Positions 32,341 through 43,521 of a stretch of 64,000 nucleotides of DNA are shown here, in pieces. How positions within the stretch are numbered: position 1 is the stretch's first letter; each line of letters opens with the position of its first letter. Origin of the DNA: Trogon surrucura. Its lineage: Eukaryota; Chordata; Aves; Trogoniformes; Trogonidae. The notes under the pieces are model-generated. The model worked only from the letters and a program-made list of their open reading frames with translations, did not search any database and had not been told where the DNA came from. Location: assembly GCA_020746105.1 (NCBI GenBank), contig CM036657.1, forward strand, positions 8,099,087 through 8,163,086, given 5' to 3'. The translations under genes and the position numbers were made by a program.

Positions 32341-32856
32341 AGAAGATACTTTTCAAAACAACTAGATAATGTCAGCAAAGGAGGGACAGCATGTCCCTGA
32401 GCAGTGGCAGCAACAGCACTATTGATCCAGGAGGCGCAGAAGTTAACACTTGGACAAAAACTGACTGTATTTGTACCCCATGCAGTTACAGTTGTCCTAG
32501 AGCAAAAAGGAGGACAGTGGCTGTCACCGAGACAGATGCTGAAATCCCAAGCTGTTCTTTTGGAGCAGGATGACGTAGAACTGAGAGTGACTGCGATCTC
32601 GAATCCAGTGACTTCCCTAACTGACGACCCTGAGCTAACTCATGATTGCAGATGGACTCCAGCAGAGCCGACTTGAAAGATGTGACTGTGAAAGATGCGG
32701 ACTGGGACTGGTTTGTGGATGGCAGCAGCTTTATGAGAGATGGAATACGAAAACTGTAAAAGGAGTAATCAGGGCTAAAGCTCTACCACCTAACACATCG
32801 GATCAGAAAACAGAACTTATTTCTAAGAGCCCTGGAGCTGTCATAAGACAAAATTG
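32341..32856 (+). pseudogene. pol: Provirus F RT connection and RNase H remnant
   Basis: The sequence jumps from the RT N-terminus to the connection domain (QEAQKLTLGQKLTVFVPHAV, LEQKGGQWLSPRQML), so fingers and palm including the YVDD site are deleted. RNase H begins as DWDWFVDGSSFMRDG and is cut after the second catalytic region (QKTELIS). Confidence 0.7.
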
Positions 32857-32906
32857 ATACTATTGGCAAACAGACTTTTCCAAACTGTGACAAAATGGGT
32901 ATTGGT

Positions 32907-33080
32907 ACCTTTTGGTAATGATAGATACTTTTTCAGGCTGGCCAAAGGCTTTTCCTTATCGCACCAATCAAGTTAGAGAGGTATCGAAAGCATTACTTAG
33001 AGAAATAGTACCAAGGTTTGGGGTTCCTACAGGACTATCTTTAGATACAGGCCCCACATCTCATAGCAGAAAGAACACAA
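32907..33080 (+). pseudogene. Extra, misplaced integrase core segment
   Basis: About 60 codons (MIDTFSGWPKAFPYRTNQVR, EIVPRFGVPTGLSLD) of an integrase catalytic core stand between RNase H and the integrase zinc-binding domain. A second core follows in the proper place at 33,410-33,650. The same arrangement is seen in the inverted copy at 43,331-43,519. Confidence 0.75.
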
Positions 33081-34000
33081 AAGATTTTAACGCTAATTCC
33101 AGATAATAGGGGCAGGAGTCTGGATGAGGAAAAATATTGAATACTCTAGAGCTGATAAAGAATTAATAGAACAAATGAGAGGGCAGATTCCCTCTAAAGG
33201 ACGAGGATGCCTGAGTGATGGCAGAATTATAACAGGTATGGAGAACTATCAAAGAACACAATAAGACACATCGGGGGGATGGTCTCTGTATAAATCAGAA
33301 ATGAGTAGGGAGAAATTTATAGACTACAATTTGACAGGTGACTTAGCAATGGGAAAGGTAACTGGGTATAATTAGGAAGTATTGGGAAAGGAAATATATC
33401 AGGGGACCACAGTCAAATTGATTTTTCTGAACTTCCAAGAAAAGGGGAGTATAGGTACTTATTGGTACTTATGGACACCTTTTCCGGATGGACAGAGGCA
33501 TTTCCTTGTAGAACAAACAAAGCAAAAGAAGTAACTAAGGTATTATTAAATTAAATAATGCCTCAATTTGAGGCACTTGTGGTTATCTCATTAGATAAGG
33601 GTACCCATTTTTGTGAGCAAGTACTGCAACAGGTTACCAAACTATTAGGAAATTAGCCCTATAGGCTGCAAGCCAGTGGGCAGGTAGAGAAAAATAAATA
33701 ATAAATAAAAAATAAAAAATGAATCATATGATGAAACAGCAGATAGCCAAAATGTGTCAAGAAGCAAATCTATATCGGTATTGAGCACTACCTATTGCAC
33801 TGCTTAGGATATGTGTGAAACCTAGGGCCAAGGAAAATACTTTTGAAGTATTTTATGGGTTTTTTCAATTCTTATAATTATTGTTTCCTCTGGTGCTCTC
33901 AGAGTACTGGGGATGCCTGTAGCACCTGAGAGAGACAGCAGCTGAGGCAGAGGTTGGAATGGAATAAGTATTTTGAGCAGGTGTTAGAAAGGGAATAATT
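33081..34000 (+). pseudogene. pol: Provirus F integrase and trace of env
   Basis: It starts with ILIPDNRG-type linker wording, continues with a decayed zinc-binding part, then the core (IDFSELPRKG, then LMDTFSGWTEAFPCRTNKAK). There is an AATAAATAATAAATAAA run near 33,694. A short env tail (GDACST, RQRLEWNKYFEQVLERE) is seen at about 33,910-34,000. Many stops. Confidence 0.6.
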
Positions 34001-34088
34001 TTATTGGCTATAAGTTGTTACTAACAAAATTAAAAGAGTTTTAAGTTGTAGTAAAAGAATTTACTTATTTCCTAGAAAAAGGGGGGAT

Positions 34089-34494
34089 TGATAGGGCAAA
34101 AAGCATCTAGTGAGAGGCACCCTCTCAGGCTCGTTAGGATGCAATCAGTCAGAGGCCTCAGAATAAGGAGGATGAGGCTGTTCAGTACCCATTGCAAAAG
34201 AACATAAAACAAAGACAAATTGACAAGGACACTAGTGATAAGGGCAACTAACAAGGAACATCTGGTGACGAACCAGGAGCTACTGACCACCGGAACTGAG
34301 TGCCTTTTTCGGGATAACTTATGTATATGTATAGGTATCTAATGAATATGTAACTTTTACTGCATATAACCAAGGTAGCTGCGTGGTTCAGGTGTGCACG
34401 TTTTCGGAAGAAAATATTCCCCCGTGCAACCAGCGCTGATTAAAAGCATACCTACTTTATAACCTGGGTTACAGAGTCTTTATTCCACGTGTCA
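34089..34494 (+). mobile_element. LTR F, 3' copy
   Basis: Preceded by the polypurine run AAAAAGGGGGGAT, begins TGATAGGGCAAAAAGC and ends CCACGTGTCA; 406 bases. Confidence 0.85.
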
Positions 34495-35091
34495 CAACAA
34501 GTTAGCCAATATTTGGATACAGACTGGCAACTTCACATCCCTTATCACCCCGAGTCAAGTGGTCAAGTAGAAAAGATGAATCACTTAATTAAACAGCAAA
34601 TTGTGAAGCTGGGGCAAGAGGCTAATTTAGCATGGCCCCAGTCTCTATCCCTGGCTCTCTTGCGATTAAGGACTAAGCTGAGAGCAAAGAAAGGGTTAAG
34701 CCCTTTCAAGACCTTGCATGGACGACCCTATGGAGTACAGAAAGAGATGTCCACACAGGTTAGTGAAGAAATAATGACTTCTTATATGGTGGCATTGGCC
34801 AAGCAGCTTAAAAGCATTGAAAAATGTGTAATGAGAGCTCGGGTTAAAGGTTTAGACAGACCTGTACATAATATACAACCTGGAAATTATGTATATGTTA
34901 AGTGTCTTACAGAAAAAACCTTGGAACCGAGATGGAAAGGACCATTTCAAGTGCTTCTCACTTCATTTACAGCGATTAGAATCAAAGAACAGGGTGCTTG
35001 GATTTATTATACAAGGTTGAAAAAGGCTCTCCAACCATCATGGAAGGTTACCCAGGTGCAACCTGGAAGGTTACGTTTTACAGGGTCCTGA
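34495..35091 (+). pseudogene. ERV1 copy G integrase C-terminal half
   Basis: An open frame of 200 codons (from 34,489) covers the last catalytic region (ESSGQVEKMNHLIKQQI, with the catalytic Glu), the linker and the C-terminal GPY/F-type domain (RWKGPFQVLLTSFTAIRI). The upstream part is missing because provirus F abuts it. It has no internal stop, unlike the same region in ERV B. Confidence 0.75.
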
Positions 35092-35093
35092 TA

Positions 35094-35471
35094 AGTTTGT
35101 TGGTTAATAAAGCAGAGTATTTGGGAAAAGGCTTAAATACTGCATACAGTTATCAGAGATGATATCTCGTGGGGATTCCAAGAAATGTGGGAGAAACTTA
35201 CCTCCTGGTTTCCTAGTTTAGCTTGATTAAAGATGCTCATCGTGACATTGTTAGGGGTCCTGATTTTGAGGATATTGATTTTTATCATCATTAGGTGTTT
35301 TCTTTGTTTTTGTCAGAATACCAGAGATGCTTATAGTACCTGGAAGAAGCACCAGGTGAGGCAAAGACTCGAATCAAATAGGTATTTTGAGAGAATGTTA
35401 GAAAGGGAAATATTGTATTAGGGATAGGACTATAGTAAAAGAATTTACTAACTTTTTAGAAAAGGGGGGAC
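35094..35471 (+). pseudogene. ERV1 copy G env TM end and polypurine tract
   Basis: Only the end of TM is left: DDISWGFQEMWEKLTSWF, a stop, then a membrane segment (LIVTLLGVLILRILIFIIIR) and a tail of about 35 residues. SU and the CX6CC region are deleted. The polypurine tract GAAAAGGGGGGAC precedes LTR E. Confidence 0.75.
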
Positions 35472-35992
35472 TGATGGGAGGATTATAGAAAAATTAGCAG
35501 ATGATTGTGTTCAAACAGAGGTAAAGATACTGATTAATTACATGGATTGTTAAGCTCTTCTTTGATAGTAGTTGAGCATTGTAGAAACCCATTGGAGCAG
35601 TTCAAGACCAGTTGATACTAGCGCCGCAGTTTGGATGGAAGCCGAAAGATGACTGAGTCTGCGCAAGGAGCTAAAGGTGAAAAGTGCATAGCGAGGAAGA
35701 CTACGAGCCTTCCTCTAGAAGACCCCCAACGACCACCACCAGGAGGCACTACTCAGGCGCAGACAGGAGGAGATTATGGAAATGACTGATTTTAATACGA
35801 AGCGGGACAGGTTATGCATATGTGTAGGCGTATTGCGAAACTTTATGAATATGTAACACTTTAACGTATATAGTCAAGGCAGGTGCCGCGTTGAGGTACG
35901 CACTGCTTTGATGGATGACCGTATGTGTGTCCAGCGCTGAAATAAACATACCTACTTTACAATTTAAGTGATTGTGGAGTCTGCATTCTGCA
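35472..35992 (+). mobile_element. LTR E, 3' LTR of copy G
   Basis: 521 bases from TGATGGGAGG to GCATTCTGCA, with AATAAA near 35,941. A partial second copy is at 42,083-42,298. P-family gag begins right after it. Confidence 0.82.
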
Positions 35993-37522
35993 AATCACCC
36001 CTGGTATCCTGAAACAGGGACTTATGAAATTAAGGATTGGAAACATGTAGATGAAGAGCTATCTAAAGCGCACCTTGCTCATCATGACAGTTTGCCTGAT
36101 AATATAGTGACACAGAGAGTGTTGTTTGCAGCGTTGTGCCCACTGAGACCGCGTGCTGCTGATGCTAGCTCCGAGAGCAGCGTCGTGAGCACCATGGACG
36201 ATTCAGCAGATACTGGTGAAAATGCTGTTGCTACAGAGCTTGCTAATGATTTAATTGACTTAGCAGCTAAGCTGCAGAAAGAGACTGCAATTCAAACGAG
36301 TTGTGTAAACCTTTTGTCCTCTCAAACTGAAACTGCGGTACAGAATAGCCAGATTAATCTCACCAGTTTGCAAGGAGGATTGATGAATGGCTATGAGGGC
36401 ATTGCGCTGGGACCTGGGTATCCGGAGGAGGACGACAGTTCCTTTGATGTTGGTCCTGGCGACCCAGAGGGAGAATCCAACTTCTATCCTCCGCTCATGC
36501 TGATTAGAGCCATGGTGGCATCTGCACCTACTGCTCAGGACGTTTTTATTACTTCGTGACTTTCAGAAAAAGGAAAGGGGCTGTCAAAATCTGGCTCGTT
36601 GCTGTGTCAAAATAAGAGTCAGATGAACCCTTTTGTTTCGCTCAGTTATGGACCCCCACCCTATGCACCCTCTCCTTTATCTTCTTCACAGGTTTGTCCA
36701 GCACCGTCTTCTATTACCAGGGTTCAGATTTCCCTGACAGATATTTTAGCCGATCGTGATGAGCATGGTTTTCTTAACACTGACTTTTTTCCTCAGGAAG
36801 TTAAAGCTATGCCAGTAGTCATGCATACGCGGTTGGGCGGAACTCGGGCACTAGACCATCAACAGATTTCTTATAGCATGCTGAAAGAGTTGCAGCATAT
36901 GGTGGCTGAATTGGGTATTCAATCATCTTATACTGAAAATTTAATAGAGACAATGAAAGAGGCTTTTCTTATGGTTCCTCATGATTGGAAGGTGATATTT
37001 AAGTTGATTTTAACATCCAGCCAGTATACAATTTGGTATGTAGAATACAGGGAATTTTGTATATCCCACACTACTGCAGCTCAAAATAATAATGCTCCAA
37101 TTAACCCAGATCAACTGTTGGGGGAGGGCCAGTTTGTGAATCCACAGCTTCAAGCTCATTTTACTAGAAATCTGTTAACTGTTGCAGCTCAATTGGCTAC
37201 CAAGGCGTTTAAGAAAATCCCTGATATGAAAAAATCCAGCAAGCCTTTTAGTACTATCAGACAAGCTAACGAAGAACCCTACATTCAATTTATTGATAGA
37301 CTGCAACGAGCTATTGAAAGACAGGTAGATGTACCAGCGGCAGCAGATGCATTATTACTGCAGGTTGCTGTGGAGAATGCCAATGTGGATTGTAAAAGAA
37401 TTCTGGAGACGCTGAGATCCACTAACAAAACAGCTACCGTTACAGACTTTATTAAGGCTTGCATGCATGTGGGATCAGCTAGATATAAGGCTGAGATGTT
37501 AGCATCTGCATTGGCACAGTAG
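35993..37522 (+). pseudogene. gag: P3 gag, 5' end missing
   Basis: It starts inside matrix (PWYPETGTYEIKDW); the first about 45 codons and the 5' LTR are replaced by LTR E. One stop near 36,559 splits it into frames 35,972-36,559 and 36,599-37,522. The late-domain motif PPPY is kept (SYGPPPYAPSPL), followed by the capsid with YTIWYVEYREF and the major homology region IRQANEEPYIQFIDRLQ. It extends about 30 codons beyond the point where P1 and P2 are deleted, then ends. Confidence 0.8.
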
Positions 37523-37559
37523 TTCACTATAAATAAAGCAAGTATTAAATGCTTCTAGT

Positions 37560-38640
37560 CTGAATATATGTCAATTCATAGTCGATTCTGCTTTGAAACC
37601 TGTTAGGGAGAAGTATCCTCATGCATTGATCTATCACTATATGAATGATATATTGATAGCTCACATGGATGAGATTTACCTGCAACAAGTCTGCTCCTTT
37701 TTGATATCATCATTGCAAAGGTATGGTTTACAAATAGCACTAGAAAAAAATCAAATAGAACCTCCATGGAAGTATTTAGGGTGGAAATTAACCAATGCAT
37801 TAGTTTCTCCACAGAAATTAACTTTGAATTGATGTATTTATACATTAAATGATTTACAGAAATTATTGGGAACCATTAATTGAATTCGTCCTCCTTTGGG
37901 CATTACTACTGAAGAATTATCTCCTCTTTTTGATTTGTTAAGGGGAGACTCAGATTTGAATTCTGAGAGGAAATTGACACCTGAAGCAAAGTTTGCCTGT
38001 ATCAATAAGCTACAAATGAATTTTGCTCATCGTTACAATCCAAACATTGAATTAAGGGGATTTATAATTAATGCTCAATTCCAGCCCTATGCTCTCTTGG
38101 GGCAATGGGACTGTGAAAAACTTTATATATTCGAATGGATTTTTCTGCCTCACACGTCTCCTAAATCAATTTGGAGCAGAGTTGATATGATAGCAGAAAT
38201 ACTGATAAAATTGTGACATAGAGCGTCTTGTATGTTTGCAAGAGATCCTGATATACTACATCTCACTGTGTCAAACTCATATTTTACAGCATTACTGGAA
38301 ATGTCCTTGAATTTGCAGATTGCGTTAGCTGACTTTCTAGGGCGGCTGGAGTTTAATCTCCCCCCTCATAAAGCATTGCAGTCACTTTCAGTTATGCCTT
38401 TACGTGCCACTCCTATAGCCAACCCTGAACCGCTGCCTGGAGCACTTCAGTGTTTTTACAGACGGTTCTGCTAAATTGCATAAAGCAGTGGTGGTTTGGT
38501 ATAATGTTGATATTCAAGATTGGAGGAATCACGTTGTCCTGCAAGAAGGTTCTTCACAGATTGATGAGCTGCGTGCTGCTATGGAAGCATTGCAGCTCTT
38601 CTCAACCTGTAAATATTGTTGCTGATTTGCATTATGTGCA
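37560..38640 (+). pseudogene. pol: P3 RT palm to RNase H, fragment
   Basis: RT starts abruptly before the catalytic site, which reads YMNDILIA instead of YMDD or YVDD. Thumb and connection follow in two frames (37,593-37,832 and 37,896-38,216), then the end of connection (38,232-38,474). RNase H is seen as FTDGSAKLHKAVVVW, IDELRAAMEALQLF and, after a frameshift near 38,600, VNIVADLHYVHGL. Nucleocapsid, protease and RT fingers are missing, so P3 has its own deletion. Confidence 0.75.
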
Positions 38641-39593
38641 TGGCCTTTTGTGCAGAATTGAGTTTGCCTTTTTAAAGCATGTTTCTAATCATGTTCTTTT
38701 TATGTTGTTTCAGAAATTATGCCTGCTTCGTAGTAATCAGATACACCGATACTTTGTGACACATATTCATTCTCATTCTAATCTGCCTGGCCCATTAGTC
38801 GAAGGTAATGCTCGGGCTGATTCTCTGGCTGCCATGACCCCTGTTCCTGATATATTAGGACAAGCTAGACTTTCACATGCTTTTTATCATCAAAATAGTA
38901 AGGCTTTATCCAAACAGTTTAACATAACATCTCGACAAGCTCAAGATGTTATTTTGTCATGTTCAGATTGTCAAGCGGTCACGGCACTGAACTCTAATAT
39001 AACAGCAATCCCTTGTGGTCTTGCTCCCAATGGCATATGGTAAATGGATGTTATCCATATAGCTGAATTTGTTAAATTGAAATATGTGCATGTTACCATA
39101 GATACCTTCTCATCTTTTATTGTTGCCACAGCACATAGTGGTGAGAAATTTAGAGATGTTCAACTGCATTTGCTACGTGCTATTGCCGCATTAGGGGTGT
39201 CATCACAAATAAAAACAGATAATGGTCCAGCTTATGTTTCTAATAATTTTAAACTATTTTTGCAGGAATGGGGAATATCCCATGTGACGGGGATACCTTA
39301 TTCACCAACGGGACAGAACATCGTGGAAAGAGCATATCTCACGTTTAAAAGAATGTTACAGAAGCAGAAAAGCACTGTTGTTGGAATGTCTCCACACGAG
39401 AAGTTGTCTAAAGAGACATATGTGTTAAATTTTCTGAATATATCCAGTTTTGATCTGTTAACTCCTCATCTGAGATCTCAGAGAGAAAAACAGAAAGACT
39501 TGCCAAAGCCTAATGTACTGTATAAGGACATTCATACTAATGAATGGAAAGGTCCGGTACCTCTGTTGACGTGGGGAAGAGGTTATGGCTGTG
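38640..39593 (+). pseudogene. pol: P3 integrase
   Basis: Zinc-binding HAFYHQNSKALSK and CSDCQ, then the core with a TAA in place of the Gln codon just before the first catalytic Asp (GIW stop MDVIHI), KTDNGPAYVS and GQNIVERAYL. The C-terminal domain runs to GRGYGC, where a solo LTR interrupts. Confidence 0.8.
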
Positions 39594-40050
39594 TGTTGCT
39601 GGCCTTGCTGGCGCTATAACATTGCAGCCTGCGCTTGGGAAAATACCTTAGATTCTTTGATCCTCGAGGTCAGCCTGCCCATGATGTGCCTCCCTGAAGC
39701 AAACAAGTCACGGATCATTAAGGTCAGTCTGCCTTTGTTCTGCTTCCTTGAAGCAAAACAAGGTTACAAATCTTTCTTGTTTGTCATTGAGAACAAAGAC
39801 ACTGGACATCTGGAGATGCAACGTCCTGACAGTTTAAGTGTAGGCATATTAGATGTAACCGCACCAATCAGTAACTGTTGTAGTAGATAGAATGTAGTAA
39901 TAACCAATGAGATAACAGAAAGTGTAATGTATTGAGAGTTGAAAAGAGTATAAATGTTTGGTAGAAAAGAATAAAGTTGGATCTGTTTGTTCGCGCTCAT
40001 ATTGAGTCGTTGCCTGCAGTTCCTGTTTCTCCAGCATGAGGCTCCCCGCA
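39594..40050 (+). mobile_element. Solo LTR with 6-bp target duplication in P3
   Basis: 457 bases from TGTTGCTGGCC to GGCTCCCCGCA. GCTGTG is present on both sides (39,588-39,593 and 40,051-40,056). TATA-like AGTATAAATG and AATAAAG lie near 39,950-39,970. No second copy of this family is in the window. Confidence 0.88.
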
Positions 40051-40716
40051 GCTGTGTTTCTTTATCCACAGGGACTTATTGGCTGCCAGTGAAACGAATT
40101 AAGCCGTTCAATGACCATGATTTGGTTTCTGTCTGACATGATGTGGCTGTGCAGCATCCTGTTACTTTGACAGCGTAGCAGCAACATGACCGTGTACTGG
40201 GCCCACCTGTTGAATCCCCCTTTGTTTTGCCCAGTGACATGGTGGGTCCCTGAGGTAGCAATTACCAATGGATGACATGGATTGGACTGGCAGAAGATGG
40301 TTACAGCTGACGGCAGAGCAATTATGGGAAAATGTGACCCTTTTCAATGTTACCTATTGTACTGATATGTATCCTCTCTGTGTGACTAACAATGAAGCTT
40401 ATACTGATTGTGTGAGACTGTCTAATCAAAGCCACACAATAGGTGTTAAGGTTCCTGGTACTAACCAGCAGAGTTGATCTTTCTTTATCTAAAAGCCAGG
40501 TGCAAGACTGGGAAACTAGCTGCCTCTTGCTTTGTTAGAAGTATGTGATTAAGGACGGAAATAGATTGGTAGACTCCCTTGTACTCTTCCTTTATCCCTG
40601 GCCAAGCTGTGGGAGGAATCCAGTGGAGCGAACAACACCAGATGTTCCCACATTCGAAGTCATGTAGGGGTGTTCATTTAATAGTATAAAGGCTGGACCC
40701 TCTTGCAGCGACTTCG
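40051..40716 (+). pseudogene. env: P3 integrase end and env start
   Basis: The integrase ends in PVKRI-like wording and env SU follows as a 69-codon frame (40,268-40,477) with DWTGRRWLQLTAEQLWENVT and LSNQSHTIGVKV; Asn-X-Thr sites are present. It breaks after that. It is almost the same as the inverted segment at 53,030-53,690. Confidence 0.75.
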
Positions 40717-41161
40717 TGTACTGGGTTCAGCTGGGATAGGGTTAATTTTCAGTCAAGGGTTGGGCTAGCTGGGATAACTAGTCACTAGTCAAAGGGATAT
40801 TCAATACCATCGTGAGGTCATGCTCGGGTATATATAGGGAGCTGGTCAGGGTGGGGGGGTCTCTCTCTTTCCGTTTCTCCGTCCGGGCGCGTTGCTGGGT
40901 TCCGGGTGGTGAGACATCTGCGTTACATGTTACTCGCGCTATATCTGGTTAAACGTTACTGTTATTTCACTGTTATTGTTATCATTTATGTTCACCATTT
41001 AACCAAACTGTTTTTATCTCAACCCCACGAGGCTCTGCCTGCAGCTCCTTTTGGGCTCTTCCCCTCACTCTCGGTAGGAGGGGAGCGAGCGAGGGAGCGA
41101 CCACGTGGTTCCTTTGTTTCCTTCCTGCCGGTAACTCGGTAACTTGTTTGGAACTATGACA
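40717..41161 (+). mobile_element. ERVL-type LTR (family D), 5' LTR
   Basis: It begins TGTACTGGGTTCAGCTGGGA, has TATATATAGG near 40,830 and ends GGAACTATGACA. It is inserted in the P3 env. The 3' LTR is absent. Confidence 0.82.
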
Positions 41162-41166
41162 TCTCT

Positions 41167-41184
41167 TGGCGCCCAATGTGGGGC
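41167..41184 (+). promoter_or_regulatory. tRNA-Lys1,2 type primer binding site
   Basis: TGGCGCCCAATGTGGGGC, one mismatch from the complement of the tRNA-Lys1,2 3' end, five bases past the LTR. Confidence 0.8.
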
Positions 41185-41270
41185 CGGGGGTTTGAGATAA
41201 CAGCACATTTGACAAAAGAGTGTTAAAAAAGATAATTTTTTTAGATTGATTTTGCACATTAGTCAAGTAG

Positions 41271-41811
41271 TTGGTGATCATAATGTTGTTTTATTTATTT
41301 ACACTGTGGCATTGGTTGAATCATTATGTATTATATATATTTCCTGCACTGGTATTTATCAACTGTGGAAAAGGGGTCAAAGGCATAATTCTCTTGTACG
41401 GGGTGCTGACAGCTTATGATATGATTGTATCACTGGCCATGAGGGTAAGCAGGTATTTGTATAAGGCGCTATTGTCATTCCCATGTCTTGGGCGCCTCCT
41501 CTCTGAATTCAGTAGTAACGGCACTGAATCCATGGGGGAAGCGGAGGAGAATGTTCTCTCCCGCTTATCCTTCAAGCTGATCACAACAGTTTTTGAAAAC
41601 TCTGAATATTCTTGGAATACCCAATCCAGCATGGTTCTCATCCTGTGTCTCCTGGTTTTTGTCCTGTGTCTCCTGAATATGTGCCAGATCTTGCTCAGGG
41701 TCACGCCAAAATTTTCTAAGGATACCACCCAGAGACCTGTCCTGAAGCCAGATAACAATGAGTGGCAAGGTGTGTGGGAGAATATGGGCAAGCTCCTAGG
41801 ACAATGGTTTG
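41271..41811 (+). CDS. Open frame after the ERVL primer site, with hydrophobic segments (partial)
   Basis: About 180 codons are open up to the truncated ERVK LTR. It begins about 85 bases past the primer site, where gag is expected. There are three hydrophobic stretches: near residues 4-30 (LWHWLNHYVLYIFPALVFI), 38-58 (GIILLYGVLTAYDMIVSLAM) and 120-145 (VLILCLLVFVLCLLNMCQIL), with polar sequence between. This looks like a membrane protein rather than a matrix or capsid. I do not recognise a family. The C-terminus is lost, and the frame continues into LTR sequence only by chance. Confidence 0.45.
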
Positions 41812-42076
41812 AGAGGGTCCCTTCTGAGAGCCGGCCAAGTAACGACAATCACACCAATATGGATACATGTCGTTCTCCTTTATTGCTCCGGACAGCTCAA
41901 TATTTACAGTTAAGCAGTGTCCACGCGCCTGCCCCTTCACAGAGGTGGTCAGATACAGGTTTACACGCGCCAGCTTTTTATTGGATAGTGCCATTCAACT
42001 ATACAGGCGGCTCTCGACCCCCCTCTCCCCCCGGGGCCAGCACCTCCAGCCAAGCATCCGCAAGGCTCTCACAAAA
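41812..42076 (-). mobile_element. ERVK-H LTR, truncated
   Basis: It starts near GAGGGTCCCTTCTGAGAG and breaks off at CTCTCACAAAAC; about two thirds of the LTR are kept. It joins the ERVL start to a piece of LTR E. Confidence 0.8.
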
Positions 42077-42082
42077 CATTGG

Positions 42083-42298
42083 TAGAACTCATTTTAATAC
42101 AAAGTGGGACAGGTTATGCGTATGTATAGGCGTATTGTGCAACTCTATAAATATGTAACATCTTATCGTATATATCCAAGGCGAACACTGCGTTGAGTCG
42201 CACATGAATTTGGTGAGATACCCCCGTGCCAGACAGCGCTAAATAAACATACCTGCTTTACAATCTAATCGATTGTGGAGTCTGTTTTCCGCATGTCA
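42083..42298 (+). mobile_element. LTR E, right part
   Basis: It matches 35,786-35,992 (ACAGGTTATGCGTATG, AATAAACATACCTGC) and ends CCGCATGTCA. Confidence 0.75.
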
Positions 42299-42309
42299 GG
42301 CATTCTGCA

Positions 42310-42890
42310 GCAGAGGTGTCTCACCAATCAGTTAATCCCACCACGCATATCGCACCCACATCCATAAGGAAGAAAAGAAGGGTTATGCTAGTAGGTGACT
42401 CCTTTCTGAGGGGAACTGAGGGTCCATTATGCCAGATAGACCCTCAGCATAGGGAAGTATGCTGTCTCCCTGGAGCACGAGTTAGGGACATTACTAGGAA
42501 ACTTCCGAGTCTGATAAGGTACTCAGCCTATTATTTGTTAGTGGTCTTCCATGTAGGTGGAGATGAAACTGCAACCTGTAGTCCAAGAGCCATTAAAGGG
42601 GACTTCAGGGCCCTGGGATGACCAGTGAGGGAATCTGGGGCACAGGTTATATTTTCATCTCTCTTTCTGGTCGTGGGCAGTGACACTGGGAGATTAAGGT
42701 GAATCCAGTCTATTAATACGGGCTCTGTGGCTGGTGTCACTGCCACAACTACAGGTTCTTTGATAATGGGGTGGCCTACATAGCACCAGGCTTGCCAGCC
42801 TCAAATGGGAGTCACATTTCCCAAAGAGGGAAGAGGGTCTTTGCCCAAGCGATTTTAGGGCTGATCGACAGGGCTTTTAACTAGTTATGA
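42310..42890 (+). mobile_element. CR1 LINE 5' part with ORF1 esterase domain
   Basis: Frame 42,316-42,621 has KRRVMLVGDSFLRGTEGPLC, with the Gly-Asp-Ser block of SGNH/GDSL esterases, then REVCCLPGARVRDITRKLP and YYLLVVFHVGGDE, the block with the conserved Gly where CR1 ORF1 usually has Asn-Asp. CR1 ORF1 proteins of amniotes carry such a domain. A stop near 42,619 breaks it; the rest to about 42,890 is decayed ORF1 or the ORF1-ORF2 junction. Confidence 0.75.
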
Positions 42891-42935
42891 AGGGGGAGGA
42901 GGATAAAAATACCAGGTTTATCTGTGACAAGCTAT

Positions 42936-43022
42936 AGGATTGCACACCAGGGTGTGGGACACCAAGGTGAGGGACACCAGGGTGAGGGTGTGGGACACCA
43001 GGGTGAGGGACAGAGTGCACCT
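42936..43022 (+). repeat. Minisatellite, units of about 13-23 bp
   Basis: Repeats of GGGACACCAGGGTGA with variants, alternating with a longer unit containing GGGTGTGGGACACCA. It stands at the junction of the CR1 and the inverted ERV1 copy. Confidence 0.85.
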
Positions 43023-43521
43023 GGTTACCTATATCAGGATTATTTTTCAAACATACCTCACATTTCTGAGTCACCTGTTGAATTGCAGTATATAAATTTA
43101 TCCCTACTAATTTCTGATTTAAAAATTTATACAGAGAGTCTGCCCCCCAATGTGTCTTATTGTGCTCTTCTTTGACAATTCCCCATACTTGTTTGTCAGG
43201 AAGTATAATTCTGCCATCAGTCAGGTGTGCCCATCCTTTGGAGGGAATCTGCCCTCCCATTTCTTCTGTTAATTCTTTATCAGCTCTAGAGTATTCAATA
43301 TTTTCCTGCTCATCCATACTCCTGCCCCTATTATCTGGAATTAATGTTAAGATCTTTTGCATTCTTTTTGCTATGAAACGTGGGGCCCATATCTAAAGAT
43401 AGTCCTATAGGGACCCCAAACCTTGGTACTATTTCTCTAAGTAATGCTTTTGATACCTCTCTTACTTTATTGGTGCAACAAGGAAAAGCCTCTGGCCAGC
43501 CTGAAGAAGTATCTATCAAGG

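Larger units (their letters stand above)
28853..34494 (+). mobile_element. Gamma-like provirus F, heavily deleted
   Basis: LTR F at 28,853-29,644 (with a SINE inside) and 34,089-34,494, a primer-site candidate, the leader shared with ERV B, gag remnants, protease, a short RT end, RNase H, a misplaced integrase core, then integrase and a trace of env. The RT catalytic core is missing. Flanks differ on the two sides (CR1 left, ERV1 integrase right), so the target was rearranged after insertion. Confidence 0.75.

Noticed and set aside
42936-43022. CRISPR-like array
   Set aside because: Units are adjacent with no unique spacers, and the context is a vertebrate genome; it is a minisatellite.
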